This document shows, in pieces, positions 9,786 through 18,597 of a stretch of 64,000 nt of DNA; within the stretch, counting starts at the first letter, position 1, and each line of letters begins with the position of its first letter. The stretch is from Asticcacaulis benevestitus DSM 16100 = ATCC BAA-896 (GTDB lineage: Bacteria > Pseudomonadota > Alphaproteobacteria > Caulobacterales > Caulobacteraceae), in NCBI RefSeq assembly GCF_000376105.1, contig NZ_AQWM01000014.1, forward strand, positions 1 to 64,000, written 5' to 3'. A program made the position numbers and the translations under genes. Below the pieces are notes generated by a model. It searched no databases. It saw only the letters and a program-made list of their open reading frames with translations, and was not told the origin of the DNA.

Positions 9786-10007
9786 TTAATAGCGTTCTGG
9801 TGGTTTGGTCTGGATGCCGAGCAGGTTGAGCAGATGCACGACCATAAACAGGCTGACGGTGAAGGCCAGGATCATCAGGAAGCGCCACGGCACCATACGC
9901 GGGCCCTTGCGGATATCCAGCGGCCGCGCGCCCATATAGCCGAAAAAAGCCGTCAGAATGGCTGAGGCAGAGGCGAGAATCACGGTAAGGGTAAGGCTAA
10001 GTTCCAT
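9786..10007 (-). CDS. Small two-helix membrane protein
   Basis: A 73-residue protein (if it starts at MELSLTL; three residues more from 10016) with two predicted membrane helices, about residues 3-22 and 42-62, and a short basic loop between them containing RPLDIRKGPRMVPWRFL. I do not recognise the family. It lies upstream of the esterase in the same direction with a 35-base gap, so the two may share a transcript. The divergent podJ-like gene starts about 215 bases away. Confidence 0.55.
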   Translation of the reverse strand: MELSLTLTVILASASAILTAFFGYMGARPLDIRKGPRMVPWRFLMILAFTVSLFMVVHLLNLLGIQTKPPERY

Positions 10008-10154
10008 CCCGCGCATATGTAGGGGATCGGGCGTCGAGGCAAGGTCGCACGCTGAAAATCAGCCTTTTCCTGCCCCACTGTGTCTTTTCCCGCATCTGGC
10101 GAAAAACGCCTTTCAAGTTTCCACAGAAGATTAATGCGCTCCCACATATAGTAG

Positions 10155-10169
10155 TTAACAAAGTGTTTA
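10155..10169 (+). promoter_or_regulatory. CtrA-like box upstream of podJ-like gene
   Basis: TTAA-N7-TTTA, one mismatch from the CtrA consensus TTAA-N7-TTAA, lies 54 bases before the start codon of the podJ-like gene. Binding is inference from the motif alone. Confidence 0.3.
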
Positions 10170-10215
10170 CACCCAACATAATGCGGTCTACGCTCGTTTT
10201 CTGACGAAGTTAGGG

Positions 10216-10220
10216 GAATC
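10216..10220 (+). promoter_or_regulatory. GANTC (CcrM) site overlapping podJ ribosome-binding site
   Basis: GAATC directly follows and overlaps AGGGGA, the Shine-Dalgarno of the podJ-like gene. In Caulobacter, CcrM methylates GANTC and GcrA reads it at cell-cycle promoters, podJ among those known to be controlled this way. A single five-base site can occur by chance. Confidence 0.35.
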
Positions 10221-10222
10221 GC

Positions 10223-13200
10223 ATGAGCGCGAACGCACCTTGGAGTGTGAAGGGTATTGATGCCAAGGCGAGAGAAGTCGCCAAGGATCTGGCGCGCCGT
10301 TCTGGCATGACCCTCGGTGAATGGCTGAACCAGATGATTCTCGAAGGCGAGGACGTTGGGGCGCTGATTTCGCGTGAGCGCGCGCAATCCGAGCGAGCCG
10401 CTGCGCCTGTGCGTGCCGCTCGCCGTGCGCCTGAGCCCGAAATTTACGAAGAGGATGAGGTGGCCTACGAAGAGCGTCCGCGCGTTCGCCGCGCGCCCGC
10501 CTATCGTGAAGTCGGCTATAACGAACTGTCCGATACGGGAGGCCGCATGGCCCGCAATGACGCCCCTAAAAGTCGCTCGGCTGCGCCCTATTCCACCAGC
10601 GCCCGTCAGGGCGCTGTGCCAAGTGATCTGCGCCGCAAGTCGATCTTCGAGGGTCGTCCGCGTTATGATGATGGTTATACTGCTGAGGAAGCGCAGTATC
10701 AGGCGGCGTCCAGTGATCTGAGCCGCGTCGCGCGTGCGCTGGAGTCGCTCGGTGCCCGTATGGAAACGTCGGAAGCCCGTTCGGCCACTGCCGTGCGCGG
10801 CGTGTCGTCGGCCGTCGAAACCGTGCTCAGCCGCCTTGAGCGCTCCGAAGCCGCTCATGCCGAAACGCAAGGCCGCATCGAGGAGCAGTCGCAGGAAGTC
10901 CAGTCGTCGTTTGAGCGTTTGGCGCGGACCGAAGAAGATCACGGTCTGTTCGCCGAGCGCCTTGAGCAGGCCGAGCGCCTGATCGACGCCCAGGCCGAGC
11001 GTCTCGAAGGCTTGTCGGGACACGTCCGCGAAGCGCGTGATCGCGCTGCCAAGGTCGAGGAGCAACTGAAATCGCCGCAGGCGCAGGAAACGGTCCGCGC
11101 TGTTGAGGGCGCGCTCGGCAAGCTGGCCAACCAGCTTTATGAGGGTGAGGCCCGCACGCGCGACACTTTGCAGGACGTCCGTCAGGATATGGTCGGCCTG
11201 TCGCACCGCATGGCGCAGGTCGAGCTGCGCGATCCCGATCGTGCCGCTCAGGCCCTGATCGATAAGGTGGTGGCGCAACTGGCGCACCGTCTGGAAGCTG
11301 CCGAAGCCCAGACAAACGGCGCCATCAAGACGCTTGAGCAGGCCTTCAAGTCGCTCGACAGCCGTGTCAATCGCGTCGAGGAAGGTGGCGATGTCACCGA
11401 TTCGGAATCGATCAAGTCGCTGACCGGCCTGGCTGCCGATCTGTCGCGCCGTGTCGAGGAATCGCGTCAGGACCTGTTCAGCGCCCTTCAGACCGGCAAG
11501 CAGGAAACCATCGAACTGGCGGTCAAGGTCGTTGGTGAGCGCATCGAGCAGTCGGAGCAGCGCTCCGCCGGCGCCATCGAAAAGCTCGGCCAGGACGTCC
11601 TGCGCGTGGCCGATAATCTTAACCGTCGCGTTGCCGGCGTCGAGGCCAGCGGCCACGAGCAGTTGACCCGCGTCAGCCGCGATGTCCAGCGTGTCGCCGA
11701 TTCGATCGACGGACGCCTCAGCCGCGCCGACAATACCCACGCTCAGGCGCTGGAACGTCTCGGCGGCGAAATTGCCCGCATTTCCGAGCGCCTCGGTACC
11801 AAGGTGACCGAGTCCGAGCGCCGCACCGCCCAGGTGCTGGGCGCCGTCAGCGAGCAGTTCGAGCAGCAGCGCGAACAGGCGCGCGGCGAACTGGCCGATC
11901 GTATTCGCCAAAGCGAGGAGCGCACCGCCAAGCTTCTGGAAGAGACCCGCGTCCGCATCGATTCGCGTCTGGCCCATGTCCAGACCCAGAGCCTGTTGCA
12001 GGAATCGGTGCTCAAGCCTACCGCCCGCACCGCACCGGAACGTGTCGAGCGCGCGCCGGAGGCCCCCTTGCCGAACCCTTTCGCCGCGGCTCCACAAGCT
12101 GAGCCCGATATCGATGCCTTCGATCCTGAGCCCGTGGAGGCCGTTGCGGCACATGACGAGCCGCTCGATCTGACCGGCGAACTTCTCGGCGGCATCGCTG
12201 ATTTCGGCAACAGTCATTTCAAGCCGGATTTCGATCCGTTCGAAGAGGACGATATCGAAGCCGATTTCGTCACCGCGCCGAAGACCGCCGCGCCTGTCAA
12301 GGCTGCGCCGCCGGCGTTTGCACACGATGACGACGATCACAGCGACCCGTTCGCCGATATCGAGGTATCACGCAAGACCGCGCCGCGCGTATCGACGGTG
12401 ACCGAAGGTTCCGCCGGTGCGGCCGCCGCTTTCGCCGAAACGCGCCATCAGGCGTCCATCAGCGAAGACATGCCGCGCGTGCATAACCTGTTTGATGACG
12501 AAGACGATATCGCGCCGGACGCTGCCGCCGTGTCGCTCTCGACGCGCGACGCCCTGGCTGCCGCCCGCGCCGCCGTCCGTGCCAGCATCGAAGGCACCGA
12601 AGAACGCGGCCTCGGTCTCCTGAAATCGGGGCCGTCGCGCGCCCGTGGTGTCAAGCCGGAGGCTGCTGCCAAGGTCAAGGGTGGTAACACCTTCATGAAT
12701 GCGGTCAAGGCGTCCTCGATTGCCATGGGCGTGGTTGCGGTCGGCGCTGCCGGACTGGTGGCGGTTGATCGTCTCGATACTGCCCGCAAGGCCGAAACGC
12801 CGATCATCGCTTCGGCGCTGAATGTGGGGCAGTCCGACACGCAGAATCAGCAGAACCTCAAGACGCGCTATGATCTGGCCCTGCAATCCCTGACCGCCAA
12901 GGACCCCAAGGCGGTGGATACCCTCAAAATGGTCGCCAATCAGGGGTATGCTCCGGCGCAATATAAGCTCGGCCTTATCTATAAGGGCGACGAAGGCAAG
13001 CTGGCTCCGGTCGATAAGGCGCAGGCCCGCACCTGGATCAAGCGTGCGGCCGAAGGTGGCGTCCCCAACGCCATGTTCATGCTGGGCTCGATGTACTACA
13101 ACGGTGAAGGCGGCGAGCAGGATCGTTCGACGGCGGCCATGTGGTTCCGTAAGTCGGCTGAGCGCGGCGTGGTCGATGGCCAGTTCAATCTCGGCAGCCT

Positions 13201-13426
13201 CTATCAAAGTGGTGAGGGCGTGCCGCTCAACCCGACCGAGGCCTACAAGTGGATGCGTATCGCCGCCGATAATGGCGATGCCGGTGCCAAGGAAGCGGTC
13301 GAAGGGCTGGCGCAGCAACTGAGCGAAGCCCAGCGCGCCAAGGCCGATGACGCGGTGGCCCGTTTCACACCGATCAGCGACGAAACGCCGCCCATCGCAG
13401 CGCCGGGTTCGGAAGCGAACAGCTAA
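10223..13426 (+). CDS. podJ: PodJ-like polar localization factor
   Basis: A 1067-residue protein with the layout of the Caulobacter polarity factor PodJ. A conserved N-terminus (SVKGIDAKAREVAKDLARR, then SGMTLGEWLNQMI) is followed by long coiled coils rich in Glu/Arg/Gln (about residues 165-600), an acidic, Pro/Ala-rich linker (about 615-790), one membrane span (about 828-846) and three Sel1-like repeats outside (about 890-1010, for example AQYKLGLIYKGDEG and AMFMLGSMYYNGEGG). PodJ anchors pole-specific proteins at the new pole; the periplasmic part controls its proteolysis. The end, soon after the Sel1 repeats, leaves no obvious peptidoglycan-binding domain. A GAATC and a CtrA-like box lie upstream and a terminator follows. 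Confidence 0.82.
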   Translation: MSANAPWSVKGIDAKAREVAKDLARRSGMTLGEWLNQMILEGEDVGALISRERAQSERAAAPVRAARRAPEPEIYEEDEVAYEERPRVRRAPAYREVGYNELSDTGGRMARNDAPKSRSAAPYSTSARQGAVPSDLRRKSIFEGRPRYDDGYTAEEAQYQAASSDLSRVARALESLGARMETSEARSATAVRGVSSAVETVLSRLERSEAAHAETQGRIEEQSQEVQSSFERLARTEEDHGLFAERLEQAERLIDAQAERLEGLSGHVREARDRAAKVEEQLKSPQAQETVRAVEGALGKLANQLYEGEARTRDTLQDVRQDMVGLSHRMAQVELRDPDRAAQALIDKVVAQLAHRLEAAEAQTNGAIKTLEQAFKSLDSRVNRVEEGGDVTDSESIKSLTGLAADLSRRVEESRQDLFSALQTGKQETIELAVKVVGERIEQSEQRSAGAIEKLGQDVLRVADNLNRRVAGVEASGHEQLTRVSRDVQRVADSIDGRLSRADNTHAQALERLGGEIARISERLGTKVTESERRTAQVLGAVSEQFEQQREQARGELADRIRQSEERTAKLLEETRVRIDSRLAHVQTQSLLQESVLKPTARTAPERVERAPEAPLPNPFAAAPQAEPDIDAFDPEPVEAVAAHDEPLDLTGELLGGIADFGNSHFKPDFDPFEEDDIEADFVTAPKTAAPVKAAPPAFAHDDDDHSDPFADIEVSRKTAPRVSTVTEGSAGAAAAFAETRHQASISEDMPRVHNLFDDEDDIAPDAAAVSLSTRDALAAARAAVRASIEGTEERGLGLLKSGPSRARGVKPEAAAKVKGGNTFMNAVKASSIAMGVVAVGAAGLVAVDRLDTARKAETPIIASALNVGQSDTQNQQNLKTRYDLALQSLTAKDPKAVDTLKMVANQGYAPAQYKLGLIYKGDEGKLAPVDKAQARTWIKRAAEGGVPNAMFMLGSMYYNGEGGEQDRSTAAMWFRKSAERGVVDGQFNLGSLYQSGEGVPLNPTEAYKWMRIAADNGDAGAKEAVEGLAQQLSEAQRAKADDAVARFTPISDETPPIAAPGSEANS

Positions 13427-13432
13427 GGTTTG

Positions 13433-13467
13433 AAGAGCGTAATGACCATCGTCGTTACGCTCTTTTC
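13433..13467 (+). terminator. Rho-independent terminator of podJ-like gene
   Basis: AAGAGCGTAA (13433-13442) pairs perfectly with TTACGCTCTT (13455-13464), with a 12-base loop and a following T-run. It lies seven bases after the stop codon. Confidence 0.85.
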
Positions 13468-13522
13468 ACATTTCGTTCTGATTAGACTTGGCCCGCTGAT
13501 CGCAGCACGCTAAACTTTGCCG

Positions 13523-16462
13523 GTGAGTGACGACGTAACCCTGAAGACGACCGATGCGCCGGTGTGGTGGCATGAATTCGCCCCGGCGCAAGCCCTGGGC
13601 TATTCTCCGGTGCGCGCCTGTATCGCCGGCGCCGATGCGCGCGATATTTCCCCTAACGAACTGCGCGAACTGTGGGGCCGCGAACCCCTGATCGTCGCCA
13701 ATGCCGCTCTGATGCGCACACGCCTGTTCGGCAATCGCAGCCACCGCGAGGCGCGCCATTTCGATGTGCTCGAACTCTTCGCCTTCGTTCGTCCGGCGCA
13801 ATTCTGCGCCCCGTCCGTGGCCGGGGTGGCGCTGGCCTGCGGCTATGCCGAGCCGCAAACACCGGAAGCGCAGGCGCGCGTCCTGTTCGATGTCGTATCC
13901 AGCCTGTGCGACAGCCTGAAAGCGGCGCCGCTCGGCTTCCGGCTGGTGGCACAATCGGGCGTAAAGCTTATGGAAAAGCAGGGATGGCCGTGGGCGCGCC
14001 TGCTTCAGGCTGTGCTCGACCAGACGCAGATTCCGGCCGATTATATCCCGCCACCAGCGCTGGATGTCTGGTCGCTTCTGGAAGAATGGGAGGATCAGCC
14101 GCCCGAAGGTCAGGCGCGGTCGGTCGCGCTTAGCGACGAGGAGGTCAGCGCCGCGCTGGATGCCGGTCTGGCGCGGGCGGGGCTCGACGAGCGCCGGCCT
14201 GAGCAGCGCGAATTCGCCATGAAGGCGCGTGATATCTTCGCGCCGAAATTCGTCAAGGATCAGCCTAACATGCTGCTGGCCGAGGCCGGCACAGGCGTCG
14301 GCAAGACGCTCGGCTATCTGGCGCCGGCGATAGCCTGGGCGCAGAAGGCGCAAGGTCAGGTCTGGGTTTCGACCTACACCAAGGCGCTGCAAAAGCAGAT
14401 TTACAATGACACCCGCGCCCTGTTCGATACGCCTGAAATGCGCGCTGAGCAGGTGGTGGTGCGTAAAGGCCGCGAAAACTATCTCTGCCTGCTCAATTTT
14501 CAGGAACGGCTGAATAACGCCCATAGCCAGCCGGAAATCATCATGGCGGTGCTGATGGCGCGCTGGGTGGTTTACAGCCGTGACGGCGATATCATGAGTG
14601 GGGATTTCCCGACCTGGCTGCCTTCACTGCTGCCGCCCGGTTCCCCGGCGCATGTCTTCCAGACCCTGACGACGTCGGCTTTGGTCGATCGTCGCGGCGA
14701 ATGCACCTATGCCGCCTGTCCGCACTACCGCGTCTGCTTCATTGAAAAATCGGTGCGCAAGGCCAAGTCGGCCACACTGGTTATCGCCAACCACGCCCTC
14801 GTTATGGCGCAGGCGGCCTATGACCTGCGCGATGTGGCGCGCGCCGAAATGGAAGCCGAGTTGAACGGTCAGGATATGGCCGAGGAACACGCCATGCCGG
14901 CGCTGTCGCGGCTGATCTTCGACGAAGGTCACCACGTTTTCGAGGCGGCGGATTCGGCCTTCGCCACGCGGCTTTCCGGACTGGAGGCGTTTGAGCTGCG
15001 CCGCTGGATTCGTGGCAATGAGGGTCGGTCACGGCGGGGCAGGGGCCTTGAGGCGCGCCTCGGTGATCTGTTGAGCGGCGATGATACGGCCAAGGCGGCG
15101 ATGCAGGATCTGATCCGCGCCGCCGCTGTGCTGCCATCGGAAGGATTCTCGCAACGCATCACGGTGCGGACGCAGGATGGCGGCGGTATCGATCCGGCTG
15201 GCCCGATCGAAGCCCTGCTGGTGGCGGTCTATGGCCAGATCGATATCCGCCAGGGCGAGGCGCGGCTGCGGTCGCGTTTCTCGCCGGACAATGAACAGGG
15301 CGGCGAATGTGAGGCGCATCCGTGTCTGGACACTGTGGCCGAGGCGGCGAAGACGGCCGCGCGTGCCTTGGCCGCCATCGAAGCGCCCCTGCTGGCGTTG
15401 GTGCGTGCGCTGGAAGATCGGCTTGGTAGTAATAATTTGGGCAGCGGCAAGGAAGAGATTGAGCCGGCCGATCGCATCCGCATCGAAGGCGCCTTGCGCG
15501 GGCTGGAGCGACGGGCGCGGATGTTGCTGCCGGCGTGGCGCTCCCTGCTGCAGCAACTGAACATAGATGACGAACCGGTGGCAGAAGCGGCGCGGACTGT
15601 GGATTGGTTCTCGACCGAGGTAATCCGCGGCCGCGTGGTCGATGTCTGCCTCAACCGCCACTATGTCGATCCGTCCCTGCCGCTGGCCGAATATGTGCTG
15701 AAGCCGGCGCATGGCGTTCTGGTGGCGTCGGCGACCCTGAGCGATGGCCCGAAGGAAAGTTCGGATGCCGATGTGTTCGCTCTGGCGCGTCAGCGCACCG
15801 GCGCCAACCATCTGGTGATGGGCGCCAAGGCGGCGCGGATCGCCTCGCCGTTCGATTACGCCTCGCAGGCCCGCCTTTTCGTGATCACCGATGTCAGCCG
15901 CGATGATGCGCGCTCGATCGCCGCCGCCATGCAGGCGCTGTTTGTGGCGGCAAAAGGTGGTGCGCTCGGTCTTTTCACCGCCATCCGCCGTCTGCGCGCT
16001 GTCTACGACCAGATCAGCAAACCGCTGGCCGAGCAGGGGCTGTCGCTCTATGCCCAGCATGTCGATCCGCTCGATGTCTCGGACCTGATCAGTGTGTTCC
16101 GCGCCGAGCATCATTCGTGCTTGCTGGGCACCGATGCGATCCGCGATGGCGTCGATGTGCCGGGGCAGGCCCTGCGCCTGATCGCTTTTGACCGCATTCC
16201 GTGGCCGCGTCCGGATACCTTGCATCGCGCCCGCCGTCTGCATTTCGGCGCCAAGCTCTATGACGATGCCCTGACCCGCGCCAAGCTGGCTCAGGCGTTT
16301 GGGCGTCTGATCCGCCGCAAAGACGATAAGGGGGTCTTCGTCATGCTCGATTCCGCCGCCCCGACGCGGCTGTTTTCCGGCCTACCCGAAGGCGTGCTGG
16401 TGCAGCGCTGCACGCTGGCGGAGGCCATTACCGCCATTCAGATATTCCTCTATCCTGATTGA
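13523..16462 (+). CDS. DinG-like ATP-dependent DNA helicase
   Basis: A superfamily 2 helicase of the XPD/DinG group, about 980 residues. Walker A is AEAGTGVGKTLGYL near residue 253 and Walker B is IFDEGHHVFE near 465. Between them is an Fe-S cysteine cluster (CLLNF, then CTYAACPHYRVC). The C-terminal motor lobe shows SATLSDGP, LLGTDAIRDGVDVPG and AQAFGRLIRRKDD (motif VI). An N-terminal extension of about 200 residues precedes the motor; I do not recognise it as an exonuclease. Such enzymes unwind DNA during repair and replication-transcription conflicts. The start may be GTG at 13523 or TTG at 13517; neither has a good ribosome-binding site. Confidence 0.88.
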   Translation: MSDDVTLKTTDAPVWWHEFAPAQALGYSPVRACIAGADARDISPNELRELWGREPLIVANAALMRTRLFGNRSHREARHFDVLELFAFVRPAQFCAPSVAGVALACGYAEPQTPEAQARVLFDVVSSLCDSLKAAPLGFRLVAQSGVKLMEKQGWPWARLLQAVLDQTQIPADYIPPPALDVWSLLEEWEDQPPEGQARSVALSDEEVSAALDAGLARAGLDERRPEQREFAMKARDIFAPKFVKDQPNMLLAEAGTGVGKTLGYLAPAIAWAQKAQGQVWVSTYTKALQKQIYNDTRALFDTPEMRAEQVVVRKGRENYLCLLNFQERLNNAHSQPEIIMAVLMARWVVYSRDGDIMSGDFPTWLPSLLPPGSPAHVFQTLTTSALVDRRGECTYAACPHYRVCFIEKSVRKAKSATLVIANHALVMAQAAYDLRDVARAEMEAELNGQDMAEEHAMPALSRLIFDEGHHVFEAADSAFATRLSGLEAFELRRWIRGNEGRSRRGRGLEARLGDLLSGDDTAKAAMQDLIRAAAVLPSEGFSQRITVRTQDGGGIDPAGPIEALLVAVYGQIDIRQGEARLRSRFSPDNEQGGECEAHPCLDTVAEAAKTAARALAAIEAPLLALVRALEDRLGSNNLGSGKEEIEPADRIRIEGALRGLERRARMLLPAWRSLLQQLNIDDEPVAEAARTVDWFSTEVIRGRVVDVCLNRHYVDPSLPLAEYVLKPAHGVLVASATLSDGPKESSDADVFALARQRTGANHLVMGAKAARIASPFDYASQARLFVITDVSRDDARSIAAAMQALFVAAKGGALGLFTAIRRLRAVYDQISKPLAEQGLSLYAQHVDPLDVSDLISVFRAEHHSCLLGTDAIRDGVDVPGQALRLIAFDRIPWPRPDTLHRARRLHFGAKLYDDALTRAKLAQAFGRLIRRKDDKGVFVMLDSAAPTRLFSGLPEGVLVQRCTLAEAITAIQIFLYPD

Positions 16463-16498
16463 CTTTGCAGGGGGCGGCGTGTTTGGTTAATGTCAGTA

Positions 16499-16602
16499 AG
16501 CCCCTCACCCCAGCCCTCTCCCCACGCGTGGGGAGAGGGGGCAAATTAATCCCCTCGCCCCGTTTACGGGGAGAGGGTGGCCGACAGGCCGGGTGAGGGG
16601 CT
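16499..16602 (+). repeat. Structured intergenic repeat, type A copy 2
   Basis: The outer arms AGCCCCTCACCC (16499-16510) and GGGTGAGGGGCT (16591-16602) pair perfectly. Inside are a perfect 26-base palindrome centred on ACGCGT (16514-16539) and a second hairpin around CCCCGTTTACGGGG (16557-16570). The same design separates argD and argF at 7707-7825. It lies between the helicase and DUF2125 genes, and the downstream Shine-Dalgarno AGGAG is just outside it. Confidence 0.85.
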
Positions 16603-16621
16603 CTTTCACTAGGAGCCGCCT

Positions 16622-17692
16622 GTGTCCGAGACCAACGACCTGACTCTCTCCGTCAAACCGCAAAAGAGGGCCAATCGCTGGGGTCTGTTCGGTCCGGTGC
16701 TGGTGCTGGGCCTCCTCTTTGCCGCCTGGAGCGGCTACTGGTTTTACACCGCGCACAAAATCCAGGGGCAGATCCTGCAAAACCAGAAGGGGCTGATCGA
16801 TGCCGGCTATCAGGCCAGCTTCGATCCGGTCGCGGTTGAGGGCTACCCCTACCGCATGTATGTCGATTTCAAGAACGTGGTGGTGGTCTCTCCGGCCGGA
16901 CGCGGCTTCTCAGCGCCGTCGGTTCAGGCCGAGGCCAATGCCTACGCCCTCGAAAAGTGGGTGGTGGTGGCGCCCGAAGGTCTGACCCTTTATCGCGGAC
17001 GGCCGGGCGGTATCGATCTCGGCAAGCTGCTCGTCACTGGCCGCAGCCTGCGCGCCAGCATTTCGGGCGTCAATCATCCGATCTATAATGTGGCGCTGTC
17101 CGGCGTCGGCCTGACGCTGACGCCTTCGGACCCGACGCATCCCTTCACCTTCTCGTCGGCCGATAATTTCGAGGCTTACCTGCGGCCCAACGCCACCGCG
17201 CCCGACAGCGCCGACATGCTGCTGCGCCTGACTGGCGCGCGAGGCCAGCCGGGTGGCATCGTCGGCGATCTGTCGCGTGACAAGCCGCTGTCCCTGCATG
17301 TCGAAAGCACGATCAATCAGATGAGCCGCTTCAAGGGCGAGAATTTCGCGGGCAGCCTGAAGGCCTGGAGCGCTGGCGGCGGCACGGTCAGCGGCTACAA
17401 GGCCAAGCTGATCGCCGGCGATCTCAGCCTCTTCACCACCAGCGACGCCCTGACGCTTGATGAGACCTCGCACCTCAGGGGCAAGATGAACATCGAGATG
17501 TCGGGCACCTTCAATCCGCTTGATGTGCTGGGCGCCCTGCATATCATTTCAGAAGAGAACATGACCCTGGCCAAGCCCTTGCTCAACATGACGCTGGCGA
17601 CACAAGGCACGCAGAAATTCGCCATCGATTTCCATGAGGGCGGCGCCTATGTCGGGCCTTTGAAAGTTTCAGATGCACCTATACTGCCGTAA
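16622..17692 (+). CDS. DUF2125 family protein
   Basis: A 356-residue protein with a basic cytoplasmic N-terminus, one membrane anchor (about residues 20-43) and a large exported domain with the features of DUF2125, an alphaproteobacterial family: SGYWFYTAHKIQ, then DPVAVEGYPYRMYVDFKNV and a repetitive beta-strand pattern. The function of the family is unknown; its strand-rich architecture suggests a periplasmic or envelope structural role. The GTG start at 16622 follows AGGAG by six bases. It lies upstream of the chorismate mutase gene, a neighbourhood I recall from other Caulobacterales. Confidence 0.8.
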   Translation: MSETNDLTLSVKPQKRANRWGLFGPVLVLGLLFAAWSGYWFYTAHKIQGQILQNQKGLIDAGYQASFDPVAVEGYPYRMYVDFKNVVVVSPAGRGFSAPSVQAEANAYALEKWVVVAPEGLTLYRGRPGGIDLGKLLVTGRSLRASISGVNHPIYNVALSGVGLTLTPSDPTHPFTFSSADNFEAYLRPNATAPDSADMLLRLTGARGQPGGIVGDLSRDKPLSLHVESTINQMSRFKGENFAGSLKAWSAGGGTVSGYKAKLIAGDLSLFTTSDALTLDETSHLRGKMNIEMSGTFNPLDVLGALHIISEENMTLAKPLLNMTLATQGTQKFAIDFHEGGAYVGPLKVSDAPILP

Positions 17693-17789
17693 TACTGACG
17701 GACTGCGCATTTTAGCTCAAACAAGACTTGTGATGGTCATTTTACAGGCCTAAAGTTTTGCGATCTCTCGCCAAAACGGAAGCCTTGCC

Positions 17790-18581
17790 TTGACGACTCT
17801 CGCTGACCTTCGCACCCGGATCGATGCCCTCGATGCCGAACTGCTGCGCCTGATTGATGCCCGCGCGGCGCTGGGGAAGGCGATCGGTGAGGCCAAGGCG
17901 CAGGAAGAGCCGGCCAACACCCAGGTGTCGCTGTTGCGCCCGGACCGCGAGGCCATGCTGATCCGCAAGCTTATCGCCATGCCGCGCGAAGCCGCCAGCG
18001 AGAGCGTGGTGGTACGCATCTGGCGCGAACTGATCTCGGAAAACCTGCGTATTCAGGGGGCGGCGCACGGCGGCCTGCATCTCAACTTAAGTACCGCCGA
18101 ACACTCAAAAGAGGTTCTGGTATGGGCGCGTGAACGCTTCGGTTTCGCGCCAAGCTTTGGCTACGTCAATGATGCGACGGCGGCGATCCAGGCCGCCCGC
18201 GATGTCCGTCACATCTCTGTCCTGTCGCTCGATCCGCGCGGCGGCGCCTGGTGGGCACGTCTGCTGGCCGAACCGAAGGTGCGCGTTATCGCCGCACTAC
18301 CCGAACTTTCGAGCGCCCGGCCATACGCCGTGGCGCTCGCTTCTATTCAGCCTGAGCCTACCGGGGACGACATGACCTTCTGGGTCAGCGATTCCGCCGA
18401 ACACGAAAACAAGATCGTCGAAGCGCTCGGTCAGCGTGGTTTCGCCGCAGAATGGCTTTGCACCGCGCAGGGGCTTAAGCTATTTGGCATCATCGGCTTC
18501 GTGCAGGAGCATGACGAGCGGCTGGCCACCAAGACTTTGGGCAGCCTGTCGGGCATTATCGGCGCGGCGCCCCGGATTTAA
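17790..18581 (+). CDS. Chorismate mutase (AroQ type) with C-terminal extension
   Basis: The first 85 residues are an AroQ chorismate mutase helix bundle: TLADLRTRIDALDAELLRLI, then DARAALGKAIGEAK and VVRIWRELISENLRIQ, including the expected Arg and Lys active-site positions. The remaining 175 residues form a separate domain reminiscent of the prephenate dehydratase/periplasmic-binding scaffold but without its catalytic TRF motif. The enzyme converts chorismate to prephenate at the branch to Phe and Tyr. It starts at TTG (17790). It precedes the aminotransferase gene by 16 bases, so they form one unit. pheA and tyrA are elsewhere in the window. Confidence 0.85.
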   Translation: MTTLADLRTRIDALDAELLRLIDARAALGKAIGEAKAQEEPANTQVSLLRPDREAMLIRKLIAMPREAASESVVVRIWRELISENLRIQGAAHGGLHLNLSTAEHSKEVLVWARERFGFAPSFGYVNDATAAIQAARDVRHISVLSLDPRGGAWWARLLAEPKVRVIAALPELSSARPYAVALASIQPEPTGDDMTFWVSDSAEHENKIVEALGQRGFAAEWLCTAQGLKLFGIIGFVQEHDERLATKTLGSLSGIIGAAPRI

Positions 18582-18597
18582 ACTTAAGAGACGTCTC

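Noticed and set aside
9980-12340. A 786-codon open frame antisense to the podJ-like gene
   Set aside because: It is the shadow of a GC-rich, Arg/Glu/Ala-rich coiled-coil gene. It has no ribosome-binding site and no recognisable domain, and the sense strand has the conserved protein.
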